The translations under genes were made by a program, and so were the position numbers. Below the pieces are notes generated by a model. That model did not search any database. It was not told the DNA's origin and saw only the letters and a program-made list of their open reading frames with translations. This document shows positions 53,001-60,581 of a stretch of DNA of 64,000 nucleotides, in pieces (within the stretch, counting starts at the first letter, position 1; the number at the start of each line of letters is the position of its first letter). Source of the stretch: Brochothrix campestris (GTDB lineage Bacteria > Bacillota > Bacilli > Lactobacillales > Listeriaceae). Location of the stretch: the NCBI RefSeq assembly GCF_046058945.1, contig NZ_CP175511.1, positions 1,116,001 to 1,180,000 of the forward strand, given 5' to 3'.

Positions 53001-53283
53001 GATACGTAACAACAACTTAAGTGTCATTCAATCGGAGGGTGATCTGCGTTTATTAGATTATAAATTCAATAACTCTCACATCGAAGGGACGTATTCGGGG
53101 GATGTTGTGAAAGTGCAAGTCAAAGTTAACGGAGTGATCCAATCAACGATTCCTGTAAAAGAAGGTGCCTTCAAGTATTACGCTCGTAATCTTATTACAG
53201 ACTTATCAGATAAGGTCACGGTACTCGGTTTAGATTCTGGGAATAATATCCTTACAGAGAAACAATTAAATGTTATTAAGTAA
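50026..53283 (+). CDS. Large secreted repeat protein with helical and Ig-like repeats
   Basis: The 1085-residue protein has a signal peptide (KKRFKKKMTKVGAATLATVI, cleavage near residue 36), a DUF5011-like Ig segment (~55-150), a long helical region (~152-750) of repeats, and four C-terminal Ig-like repeats of ~83 residues (~753-1085) with the signature NGV..., KYYA.D.I of Listeria-type surface Ig domains. The last three helical units start at 553, 621 and 689 with an exact 68-residue period (EATxxLFxDExK...EMIDSAKEL). Similar helical spacers occur in Cry protoxins and many Gram-positive adhesins. It ends LNVIK with no LPXTG, so it may be released or held non-covalently. Confidence 0.82.
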   Translation: MTKKRFKKKMTKVGAATLATVIGVSPLVPSASVNANETKQTPITTTQKNTQKNEAKNKGAWSWWELQRIGSGNITFTEGHTGGIIFEKWFKVVDVFTGSTTPPPIKKKWYEGNIDFNKPGTYPITMHVSFTNLQANQKIAVNIVIVESAASKKAETAVKALYTNSSMTSIHGNLTQALLDQATTLANAVPVDSKKQTFLANIAKAQNQYNVDLEKIAGLKDESNEYFTSTDKTQIKSEVTLEQLNGFKNKIATVINNNERAALMAEHSKLVELYDAMQANNLLAATDKVNELFSDDEHSTIGQDVDQATIDTVKQLVADTIVPGSNKDKLEAEIAKAQQLLDDKKANIAAHEKAKAAIAALYADEKQTSIHGKLTQDMIKSALALTNELPMSDVKTSYLEAIVKAQEQYDLDMKNIEQNKAVIAEYFTSNDKTAVKESVTNQQLETLKANIMEVKNDAARASLNADHSLLEKLFYSQQIEIAKAAVDVLFANDAHTELAIEATQAMIDKAQEILDNTTMTVTVHQKLTADIQTAQTLLNEKTQAAADMKAAQEATDALFADKEHTLLADNATQEMIDSAKELADKLPVGKDKEVLKEEIANAQTLLDEAIQSSTDMKAAQEATNNLFADEAKSSLADDISQAMIDSAKELVNKLPNGKEKESLLADVTQAQALLDEVTQAAADLKAAQEATNNLFGDESKTILGEQTSQEMIDSAKELINKLPEGKDKENLVADIAKAETLLKAAIELANTSINAIDFKIGESRYVTGKLTGTLIKKIAIEINGVLTKQINVQGDSYQYWASNLINAASDKVAIVGFDAKGNEVKRAVVNVTENTADDAFVEATTFVIGKDNYVYGSYTGAVSHVALRINGVLTQKVKVSDNTIKYYAKDKITDADAKVELVGYNVAGHEVSAQLVKISTTIATLSVDGYRMGASHVTGTYTGDAKYMALIVNGKMTQMIGIKDQTFKYYAKDKIKSGDDVRVAIYDVNKVEIRNNNLSVIQSEGDLRLLDYKFNNSHIEGTYSGDVVKVQVKVNGVIQSTIPVKEGAFKYYARNLITDLSDKVTVLGLDSGNNILTEKQLNVIK
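51682..52270 (+). repeat. 204-base tandem repeats inside the surface protein
   Basis: Three in-frame units start at 51682, 51886 and 52090, exactly 204 bases apart, sharing EATxxLF, MIDSAKEL and LxxAI/LLDEx blocks. A diverged unit precedes them at ~51475. Units two and three are most alike, consistent with recent duplication. Confidence 0.8.
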
Positions 53284-53364
53284 ATACAGCTAGATATAAG
53301 CAAGTGGCACTACTTCCCAGACTCATTAGCATTGTTGCAGATAAAGACTGCCGTAGTTCAGTCT

Positions 53365-53440
53365 TATCATCTCGTAAACAAAGTCATAGTAATAGAATTC
53401 AACAGAAAATGAGGTCTGTTTCGACTTTTTCTACAATCCG
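53365..53440 (+). repeat. Intergenic 3'-end repeat, copy D
   Basis: About 75-85 bases align with the end of copy B (TTCAGTC, TCATCT, CAAAGTCA, then CGACTTTTTCTACAATCCG) and abut the terminator of the surface protein, in sense orientation. It is diverged in the middle. Confidence 0.65.
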
Positions 53441-53441
53441 A

Positions 53442-53475
53442 AAGGGATGATGTGACTAACACATCATCCCTTTTT
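53442..53475 (+). terminator. Terminator of the large surface protein
   Basis: AAGGGATGATGTG pairs perfectly with CACATCATCCCTT around ACTAA, then a T run. Confidence 0.92.
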
Positions 53476-53536
53476 GATAAGCTCATCACAGTCTATATGT
53501 ATTTGTATTTCTTATTGTTATATGATTAATCATTAT

Positions 53537-53565
53537 TTTACATTATTCATAATCAGAAATATAAT
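53537..53565 (+). promoter_or_regulatory. Promoter of the lipoprotein gene
   Basis: TTTACA (53537-53542), 17-base spacer and TATAAT (53560-53565), 69 bases before the start. Confidence 0.7.
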
Positions 53566-53634
53566 TAAGTGGTACCCCTTATTTAAAAAGTGCTACTGTT
53601 CAATCAATGTTTATAAAAAGAATGGAGTGAAGAA

Positions 53635-54096
53635 ATGAGTAAAAAAACGATACTGCTTGTATCATTGCTATGTTTGTTCTTGTTATCAGCCTGTGGAGTT
53701 ACTTCTGAAAAAAAAGAACAAAAGAACATTGCAGCGGAACAACAATTTAAAACAAAGACGATTGACAACATCGAAATGAAGTTGAAAAAAATCAGAACCA
53801 CTGAATCAGGTAAGAATGATAAGAAAAACATTGTAATGTTCACCTTATCTTTCAAAAACAATGATCAGATGGCAGTAGGTATCGGTGGAGGCGATTTTAA
53901 GCTTAAAGTTGGTAAAGATACATACAACGTGTATGCACCAGGAAATAGTATTGGTCAAGAAATCGCAGTGAATGATAAGGTTTCAGGAGATGTTTATTTT
54001 GAAATTCCAACTTCTGTGACGGAGGCAATCTTAGTGTATATGCCAATGAAAGAAATTTTAGGAGAATGGAAGGTTAAAATACCTGAATCTGAGTAA
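53635..54096 (+). CDS. Lipoprotein with DUF4352-like domain
   Basis: The 153-residue protein has a lipoprotein signal with lipobox LSAC (Cys20), so it is tethered to the outer face of the membrane. The mature part (~45-150) is an Ig-like beta domain of DUF4352/telomeric-repeat-binding-like type: NIEMKLKKIRTT, MFTLSFKNND, FKLKVGKDTYNV, VYFEIPTSVTEAILVYMP. ATG 53635 follows GGAGTGAAG. It may chaperone or moderate wall or secretion functions; no specific role can be given. Confidence 0.82.
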   Translation: MSKKTILLVSLLCLFLLSACGVTSEKKEQKNIAAEQQFKTKTIDNIEMKLKKIRTTESGKNDKKNIVMFTLSFKNNDQMAVGIGGGDFKLKVGKDTYNVYAPGNSIGQEIAVNDKVSGDVYFEIPTSVTEAILVYMPMKEILGEWKVKIPESE

Positions 54097-54107
54097 ACAA
54101 TTTTTAA

Positions 54108-54139
54108 AGTAATGTCACATCTGAAATGATGACATTACT
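54108..54139 (+). terminator. Hairpin between lipoprotein and glycan operon
   Basis: AGTAATGTCA and TGACATTACT form a perfect ten-pair stem around 12 bases, followed by a weak AACTTTT. It is a terminator or attenuator ahead of the glycan genes. It contains the in-frame ATG at 54126, which argues against that start. Confidence 0.5.
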
Positions 54140-54182
54140 AACTTTTAAAGACAAAAAAACTATAGAATATGAGGATGTAAAA

Positions 54183-55469
54183 ATGAAAATAGTAACAATG
54201 GGATTAGGATATATTGGATTACCTACGGCTGTTATGTTTGCAAATCATAACCAAGATGTTGTGGGGGTAGATGTTAATTGTCTGACTGTCGAACAATTAA
54301 ATCGCGGTATTTTACATATTGAGGAGCCTGGGTTGCAAGAGGAGCTCAATCATGCACTTGCCTGTGGAACGTTTAAGGCGTCATTAACGCCAGAAAAGGC
54401 AGATGTTTTCATTATTGCAGTTCCGACTCCGAATCATAACGATGACTTAAAGTCCTGTGATTTGAGTTATGTTGCGAATGCGATTAAATCGATTTTACCG
54501 TTTGTTGAAGTGGGTAACACAATCATTCTTGAATCGACGGTCGCACCGCAATCAACCGAAAATCTTGTACAACCGATGTTGGAAGAAGCTGGTTTTATAA
54601 TCGGTGAAACAATCTATCTCGTGCATTGTCCTGAACGCGTATTACCAGGACAAATCATTCATGAGCTTGTCTATAACAATCGAATCATTGGTGGTGTCAC
54701 AGCAGAATGTACGCAAGCTGGAAAAGAAGTCTATGAAACATTTGTTAAAGGGGAACTCATTTTAACAACTGCCAGAACAGCAGAACTTTCTAAATTAATG
54801 GAAAATACGTTTCGAGATGTCAATATTGCATTAGCGAATGAATTGGTTAAAATTTCAGCTGATTTAGATATTGATGCCTTAAAAGTAATTGAAATGGCTA
54901 ACAAACATCCTCGTGTTAACCTTCATCAACCGGGGCCAGGTGTTGGGGGTCACTGTTTGGCTATTGATCCTTATTTTATAGCAGCAGCTTCACCAGATTA
55001 TTCGCCTCTAATTCAGTTGTCACGTGAAATAAATACATCAATGCCTCAGTTTGTAATAACAAAGACAAACCAGTTAATGCAACAGTATTCAGGAAAAAAA
55101 ATAACAGTTTTTGGTCTTACATATAAAGGAGATATCGATGATGTTCGTGAAAGTCCTGCAATGGAAATTTATGAACACTTAACAGCGCAACAATGTTTTG
55201 AGGTAGTGGCCTATGATCCTCATGTTGAAGCAGCCTTCGTGGAAAAAAATCTTGCTGTGGCAATTAATAACGCAGATTTAATTCTAGTATTAACGGATCA
55301 TAGTGCGTTTAGAGAGATGGACTCAACAACATTTGAAAATATGAACCAAAAAAATATCCTCGACACAAAAAACATTCTTAACGTGTCCGCTAATGACATT
55401 AATTATATCAACCTAGGGAACCTTGCTCGCATAGAAAAAGTGATTGAGCAAACAACTCAACTGGCATAA
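54183..55469 (+). CDS. wecC: UDP-N-acetyl-D-mannosamine dehydrogenase
   Basis: The 428-residue enzyme oxidises UDP-ManNAc to UDP-ManNAcA with NAD. Rossmann GLGYIGLPTA at the N-terminus, VPTP, ESTVAP, and the catalytic-Cys segment GPGVGGHCLAIDPYF (Cys258), then GLTYKGDIDDVRESPA are clear. The family resembles WecC/CapL more than UDP-glucose dehydrogenase. ATG 54183 lies eight bases after GAGG. It opens the surface-glycan operon, but no UDP-GlcNAc 2-epimerase is in the window, so its substrate must come from elsewhere. The product suggests an acidic surface polymer. Confidence 0.86.
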   Translation: MKIVTMGLGYIGLPTAVMFANHNQDVVGVDVNCLTVEQLNRGILHIEEPGLQEELNHALACGTFKASLTPEKADVFIIAVPTPNHNDDLKSCDLSYVANAIKSILPFVEVGNTIILESTVAPQSTENLVQPMLEEAGFIIGETIYLVHCPERVLPGQIIHELVYNNRIIGGVTAECTQAGKEVYETFVKGELILTTARTAELSKLMENTFRDVNIALANELVKISADLDIDALKVIEMANKHPRVNLHQPGPGVGGHCLAIDPYFIAAASPDYSPLIQLSREINTSMPQFVITKTNQLMQQYSGKKITVFGLTYKGDIDDVRESPAMEIYEHLTAQQCFEVVAYDPHVEAAFVEKNLAVAINNADLILVLTDHSAFREMDSTTFENMNQKNILDTKNILNVSANDINYINLGNLARIEKVIEQTTQLA

Positions 55470-55488
55470 TTAGGAAAGGTGTACCGGT

Positions 55489-56676
55489 TTGGTAAAAAAA
55501 ATATTAGTGCTAACGCAAAATTTTTATCCTGAAATCGGCAGTGCTGCCAATCGCCTTAAAAATATTGCTGCCTTATTAAGTGAAGATCATCAAGTTGATG
55601 TTCTGACATCGGCACCGACCTATCCGAATAAAGAGATTTACCAACAAAATAAATTTTGGGATGAAGCACCTGCCAATGTGACACGTGTGACAATTCGTAC
55701 ACAGTATTATACAAGCAATTTATTTTTTCGTTTACTGTTATATTTAGAGACAATTATCAAATTAACTTTTCGGATAATTTTTTCAAAAGAGAAATACGAT
55801 ATTGTGTTAATCTCAACACCGCCAATTTTCATCTCAATACCTGGCATTATCGCTAAATGGAAATGGAAAGCACGCTTAATTGTCGATGTGCGGGATTTAT
55901 GGCCTGATGCCCTTAGAGGGATTGGGAAGAAAACAAACAGTTTCAACATGAAAGCTGCATACTGGTTAGAAAATAAAGTCTATCAAGCGTCTGATGAAAT
56001 TTTAATTAATAGTGAGGGCTTTTTAACATACTTACAAGATAAAGAAATAAATCCTTCTAAAATTAGTTTTATTCCCAATGGTTTAACAGAACAAGAGCTG
56101 AAAAAGACCATAAAAAGACAACGAAAAAAATTCACAGTCATTTATGCAGGGAATATTGGTCTTGCGCAAAATCTAGATGTCTTTTGTGAATTAGCGAAGG
56201 CAATGGCAGGTGATTGTGAAATTAAGTTTAAAATTGTCGGTTATGGTTATAAGAAAACACAATTAGAACAACGTATTTTAGCTGAAAATTTAGCTCAAAA
56301 CACAAGCATCCTTCCACCTGATACACGTAAAAATGTATTGGAGATGATTCGTGATGCAGATATAGCCTTTCTAAGTCTAACTGATCATCAAGCATTTCAT
56401 AAGGTAATACCAGGAAAGTTGATTGACTACATGGGTTGTTCTATTCCAACAGTTGCAGTTGTTTCAGGCTATAGTAAATCTATTATTGAACAGGCACACT
56501 GTGGTTTTGTCTTTAAGGAGGAAGAGATTAAGTCGATCAGAGATACGATTACACTATTGAAAAATTCACCGCAATTACGTCAGGATTTAGGTAATAATGG
56601 TTGGCAATTTGCGATGAAATACTACAATTGGGATTTGAATAAACAAAAATTAAAAGAGGTCTGTCGAGATGAATAA
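55489..56676 (+). CDS. Glycosyltransferase family 4 (WbuB-like)
   Basis: The 395-residue GT-B enzyme begins ILVLTQNFYPEIGSAANRL and has VDVRDLWPDAL in the acceptor half and NPSKISFIPNGLTEQELKK, then VIYAGNIGLAQN in the donor half, like WbuB-type N-acetylaminosugar transferases. A hydrophobic segment near 85-125 suggests membrane association. The start is TTG 55489 after AGGAAAGG. It overlaps the next gene by eight bases. It likely adds one sugar to a lipid-linked or surface acceptor. Confidence 0.85.
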   Translation: MVKKILVLTQNFYPEIGSAANRLKNIAALLSEDHQVDVLTSAPTYPNKEIYQQNKFWDEAPANVTRVTIRTQYYTSNLFFRLLLYLETIIKLTFRIIFSKEKYDIVLISTPPIFISIPGIIAKWKWKARLIVDVRDLWPDALRGIGKKTNSFNMKAAYWLENKVYQASDEILINSEGFLTYLQDKEINPSKISFIPNGLTEQELKKTIKRQRKKFTVIYAGNIGLAQNLDVFCELAKAMAGDCEIKFKIVGYGYKKTQLEQRILAENLAQNTSILPPDTRKNVLEMIRDADIAFLSLTDHQAFHKVIPGKLIDYMGCSIPTVAVVSGYSKSIIEQAHCGFVFKEEEIKSIRDTITLLKNSPQLRQDLGNNGWQFAMKYYNWDLNKQKLKEVCRDE

Positions 56677-57928
56677 TAAAGTAACGATGCTTGTTTGGAA
56701 TCACTTTACGAATGATGCGAGGGTATTGCGAAGTGTGGGTACGTTAGCCGAGGCGGGGAATCAAGTGCTACTTATTGCAATCCAACCCTCTAAACCACAA
56801 AGCTTGCTTCCTCAGAATGACATTAATAATCTAACAGTGACACGTGTAAAGGGAACACTTCCTATTTTGGGCCAGTTAAATCAATTGAAAAAATCCATTT
56901 TAGCGTTTGTTTTAGCGAGCATTTTACTCGTCATCGGCTATTATTCGATTCCTGTCGTAGGCCTTTCTTTAATCCTATTATTATTTCTTTATGAAAAAAA
57001 ACGTTGGCTTCGTATCGGGTATATCTTTTGGCAAATGACTTTAGTCGCTTTAAAAGCACCAGGTGACATCGTTCACAGCAATGATTTGAACACCTTATTG
57101 CAGGGGGTAATCATCAAAAAAGTAACACGTACAAAACTCGTTTATGATTCACATGAAATCCAAACGAGTCGTACCGGTTATAACAGTAAATGGTATGAAG
57201 TGGTTGAACGGAAATTACTAAAACATGTTGATGTTTACATTCATGAGAATATAACGCGAGCAAACTATATCGAGCAACTCTACGGAAGGCGTCCAGCGGT
57301 GATTCATAATTATCCAACGGTTACAAAGAATGCTAGTAAAAACAATTGTAATTTATATCAGCTTTTAAATATCCCTCCTGAAGAACCTATTCTTCTATAT
57401 CAAGGAGGTATACAAACGGGACGGGGATTAGATAAATTAATTGAGGCAGTCCCTTTATTTAATAAAGGTGTTCTTGTGCTGATTGGTGATGGGAAAATGA
57501 AGTTGGAACTAGTGACTCGTGTTAAAAAAGAACAGTTATCTGATCGAATAAAATTTGTAGAAAAAGTGCCATTAAGTGATTTGCCAACCTATACAAAACA
57601 AGCTTATTTAGGGTTTCAAGTGTTAAATAACGTCTGTTACAATCATTTTTCTGCCTCATCTAATAAGCTATTTGAATACATGATGGCTGGTGTTCCAGTC
57701 ATAGCCAGTCGATTCCCTGAAATGAAGCGGGTTGTTTTAACGGAGAAAACAGGGATTTTGGTTGATTCCCATTCAGCAAAATCGATTGCGCAAGCTGTTA
57801 ATCTATTAATTGCGCATCCAGAATATCGTGAATGCTTAAGGAACAATGCGTTAAAGGCAAGTAAACGATACAATTGGGAGCATGAAAGTAAGCAATTGCT
57901 TACTGTCTATAAAACAATCAAATCCTAA
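56669..57928 (+). CDS. Glycosyltransferase family 4
   Basis: The 419-residue GT-B enzyme starts KVTMLVWNHFTNDARVLRS, has two hydrophobic stretches (~75-125), the YDSHEIQT segment often seen in membrane-associated GT4 enzymes, and a donor-binding half with LLYQGGIQTGRGLDKLIEAV and FEYMMAGVPVIAS. AAAGAGG within the previous gene serves the start, which overlaps it by eight bases. Specificity unknown. Confidence 0.86.
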   Translation: MNNKVTMLVWNHFTNDARVLRSVGTLAEAGNQVLLIAIQPSKPQSLLPQNDINNLTVTRVKGTLPILGQLNQLKKSILAFVLASILLVIGYYSIPVVGLSLILLLFLYEKKRWLRIGYIFWQMTLVALKAPGDIVHSNDLNTLLQGVIIKKVTRTKLVYDSHEIQTSRTGYNSKWYEVVERKLLKHVDVYIHENITRANYIEQLYGRRPAVIHNYPTVTKNASKNNCNLYQLLNIPPEEPILLYQGGIQTGRGLDKLIEAVPLFNKGVLVLIGDGKMKLELVTRVKKEQLSDRIKFVEKVPLSDLPTYTKQAYLGFQVLNNVCYNHFSASSNKLFEYMMAGVPVIASRFPEMKRVVLTEKTGILVDSHSAKSIAQAVNLLIAHPEYRECLRNNALKASKRYNWEHESKQLLTVYKTIKS

Positions 57929-57961
57929 GCAGAGCGTTAGGTTAAGGAAGGAGAAAACCAC

Positions 57962-58417
57962 ATGAAAACAGAAGGAAGTGCACTAGTTTCAAAAATCAAA
58001 CAATTGGAACAACAGGTGACAGAGCAAATAGCTGAGATGGCTAAAATGAAGATAGAACGCGATGAAGCAATACACGCTCTTGAACATTATAAGGCAGAAC
58101 AACGTGATTTTCAGACAAAAATTGAAGCAAGTCGTGTAGAAAAAGAAAAACGCATTCAATTTCAGCGTACCGTTTTTCAAGTGTTAGAACAACAAAAAAA
58201 CTTGATGGAAATTACAGAAACACAGCTAGCTGAATTAAGCTCTTTACATGAGAAACTTAAGCAAGCACACGCAATTTTAGTTGCAGAAGTAAAACGTAAA
58301 GATTTAGAACTGAAACAGCTGAACGAAAGATATCAACGATTAAACAATACTAAAATCATTAAATTGATGAGGAAATATTGGGTTTTAAAAAAGAAACGAG
58401 TGAAGGGAATAACGTAA
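57962..58417 (+). CDS. Coiled-coil protein of the glycan operon
   Basis: The 151-residue product is predicted coiled coil over ~5-130 (Lys/Glu/Gln-rich heptads) and ends LNNTKIIKLMRKYWVLKKKR. A tail of this kind (L..S/T...K..R.YW..KK) is common just before CgeB-like glycosyltransferase domains, where the coil is often fused. Here it is a separate gene whose stop directly abuts the next start (no gap). GAAGGAG precedes ATG 57962. It may anchor or oligomerise the following enzyme. Confidence 0.75.
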   Translation: MKTEGSALVSKIKQLEQQVTEQIAEMAKMKIERDEAIHALEHYKAEQRDFQTKIEASRVEKEKRIQFQRTVFQVLEQQKNLMEITETQLAELSSLHEKLKQAHAILVAEVKRKDLELKQLNERYQRLNNTKIIKLMRKYWVLKKKRVKGIT

Positions 58418-60568
58418 ATGAAAACTTGGAAAGTTGAAATTGAAGAACTACAGCAACAAATTTTAAACCAAATCAACCCTGTTTTATTATCCAATACAGC
58501 GATTATGAAACTAGAAAATTGGTTTAGTTCACATCCGACAGTCCATAAATACAGTCAAGATAATAACTTAATATTTTCCAATACAACCGACAAAGCAAAT
58601 TATATTTCGCTCTTGGAGAAAAATACCTATTTTAAAAGTTTTCCTCAAGAGCTTATTCCAGTATTAGAAAACGAACATATCCATTTACACTTTGATGCGG
58701 AGGTGATTGGTAAGGCCTCTGTTCACATAGCAATTATTGAATATAGTCATGTTGAAAAACGAACATCGACATTATATTCAATCCAAGCGCCAATTACCCA
58801 TACATTATCTGATATGACAAAAGAAATTAGAATAGCAATGAAAATAAGTGGTAAAGGCATGGTTATCCTCAAAAAAGGTGAAATTAAGCGAATCGATCAA
58901 GTGAACAAAAATAAGGATATAAGTAAAGCTGCGCCACAACAATTATTAAAAAAAGTAACAAAAATCAATGACTTAACTGAGTTGAAGATGGCCGTCATTT
59001 TTGATGAGTTTACGATGAGTTGTTATCAAGAAGAAGTTAAACTGATTACATTTTCGCCAGAAAACTTCAAAGCGGTTTTAGAAGAACAACAACCGGACTT
59101 ATTATTCGTGGAAAGTGCATGGCGCGGAAATGGTGGTAGTTGGGAATTTAAAATTGCTAAATATGCGAATCAAGATAAAGAAGCATTACATCAATTGTTG
59201 CAATGGTGTAAGAGCAGAGGTATTCCAACGGTTTTTTGGAATAAAGAAGACCCTATCCATTTTGAAAAATTCATTGAAACGGCAGAGTTATTTGATTATA
59301 TCTATACTACAGATGCCAATATGATTGAAAACTACCAGAACCGTGCAAAGCATAAGAATGTTTACGCACTCCCTTTTTCTGCCCAACCGAGATTACATAA
59401 TCCGATTCGTTTGAAAAATGAGCGGAAAGATGGGGTATCTTTTGCAGGTTCGTATTATGGAAATCGTCATGTAGAACGACGCAATGATATGGAAGAAGTT
59501 TTGGAGGTTGCCACGATTCAAGGATTGGATATTTTTGATCGTAACTATGAAAAGAACAAAGAAGGTCGAACAGACTTTTCATTTCCAGAACGCTTCCAAA
59601 AAAGTGTACAGGGTAGTTTACCTTATAAAAAGATTCCACTTGCGTATAAAGGTTATAAATATATGGTTAATGTTAACAGCATTAAATACTCACCAACGAT
59701 GTTTTCACGAAGAGTATTTGAAGGACTTGCCTCAGGCACACCTATTATAAGTAGTTACTCGGAGGGAATCAAACGCTTCTTTGGAGATATTGTTATGATA
59801 GGTGACGATACTTCTTCGTTAGAAGAAAAATTCCGTGTTGTTTTAGATAATGACCAACTTTACGAACAAAAAAGACTAGCAGGGATACGAGAAGTGATGC
59901 TTCACCATACGTATCAGAATAGGCTCTCTTTAATTTTAAAAAACATCGGCATTACATACACTTATCAAAATGACGTCACGATAATTGTACGGGCTAAAAA
60001 TGAGAAAGAAGCAGAAAAAGCAAAATTATTATTTGAAAGTCAGCTTTATCCAGCGAAAAAACTTATTCTTCTGACAACAATTAATGCAGCTAATGCCCAG
60101 TTGATGAATCAGTATAACACATCAACTTGTCGAATTTATCACTATCCTTATTTAAAAAACATCCCGTCTCTATCTGATCTTATTGATACTAAATACAGTG
60201 CCTACATTGATTTACAACATTTTTATGGCAAGCATTACTTAGAAGATATGATTGCGAGTGCTATATATAGTGAAGCGGATATTATTGTCAAAAAAAATCA
60301 TTTTTTATTTAAGAAAAATCAATTAATTGAACAAGAGAAAGGGTTAGATTATCAATTCGTAAGTGATGGTGGATATGGACAAATTCTCTTTAAAACGGAA
60401 ATGGTAACATCAGATAATGTGTTTGAATTGTTTGAACGTATGGCTATCGATGACTCGTTAGCATCTGAATTTAGTGCGGGTAAGCGACTATTTAGCAGCG
60501 ATCGCTTTAACTTCATTAAACAAGGGGGACAATGTCCAATGAAATTTAAAAATCAGGTTGAAAAATAG
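58418..60568 (+). CDS. Large multidomain glycosyltransferase (CgeB/DUF3880-like plus GT2-like domain)
   Basis: This 716-residue protein has an N-terminal domain of unknown type (~1-175), a GT-B CgeB-like part (~190-510) with PDLLFVESAWRGNGGSWEF, GIPTVFWNKEDPIHFEKF, SFAGSYYGNRH and SPTMFSRRVFEGLASGTPIISS, and a C-terminal module (~515-716) recalling GT2 enzymes (VTIIVRAKNEKEAEK, YSAYIDLQHFYGKHYLEDM). The GT2-like part lacks an obvious DxD, so it may not be catalytic. ATG 58418 follows GTGAAGGGAATA at the end of the coiled-coil gene. Confidence 0.78.
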   Translation: MKTWKVEIEELQQQILNQINPVLLSNTAIMKLENWFSSHPTVHKYSQDNNLIFSNTTDKANYISLLEKNTYFKSFPQELIPVLENEHIHLHFDAEVIGKASVHIAIIEYSHVEKRTSTLYSIQAPITHTLSDMTKEIRIAMKISGKGMVILKKGEIKRIDQVNKNKDISKAAPQQLLKKVTKINDLTELKMAVIFDEFTMSCYQEEVKLITFSPENFKAVLEEQQPDLLFVESAWRGNGGSWEFKIAKYANQDKEALHQLLQWCKSRGIPTVFWNKEDPIHFEKFIETAELFDYIYTTDANMIENYQNRAKHKNVYALPFSAQPRLHNPIRLKNERKDGVSFAGSYYGNRHVERRNDMEEVLEVATIQGLDIFDRNYEKNKEGRTDFSFPERFQKSVQGSLPYKKIPLAYKGYKYMVNVNSIKYSPTMFSRRVFEGLASGTPIISSYSEGIKRFFGDIVMIGDDTSSLEEKFRVVLDNDQLYEQKRLAGIREVMLHHTYQNRLSLILKNIGITYTYQNDVTIIVRAKNEKEAEKAKLLFESQLYPAKKLILLTTINAANAQLMNQYNTSTCRIYHYPYLKNIPSLSDLIDTKYSAYIDLQHFYGKHYLEDMIASAIYSEADIIVKKNHFLFKKNQLIEQEKGLDYQFVSDGGYGQILFKTEMVTSDNVFELFERMAIDDSLASEFSAGKRLFSSDRFNFIKQGGQCPMKFKNQVEK

Positions 60569-60581
60569 ATTAGGAGGACTT

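Larger units (their letters stand above)
53284..53634. other. Intergenic region with repeat, terminator and lipoprotein promoter
   Basis: It holds repeat copy D (53365-53440), the surface-protein terminator (53442-53475) and a promoter TTTACA-17-TATAAT (53537-53565). No coding sequence. Confidence 0.65.

Noticed and set aside
54126..54182. Upstream in-frame start for the dehydrogenase
   Set aside because: Lies in a hairpin, lacks a ribosome binding site and adds residues not found before the conserved MKIVTMGLGYIG start.
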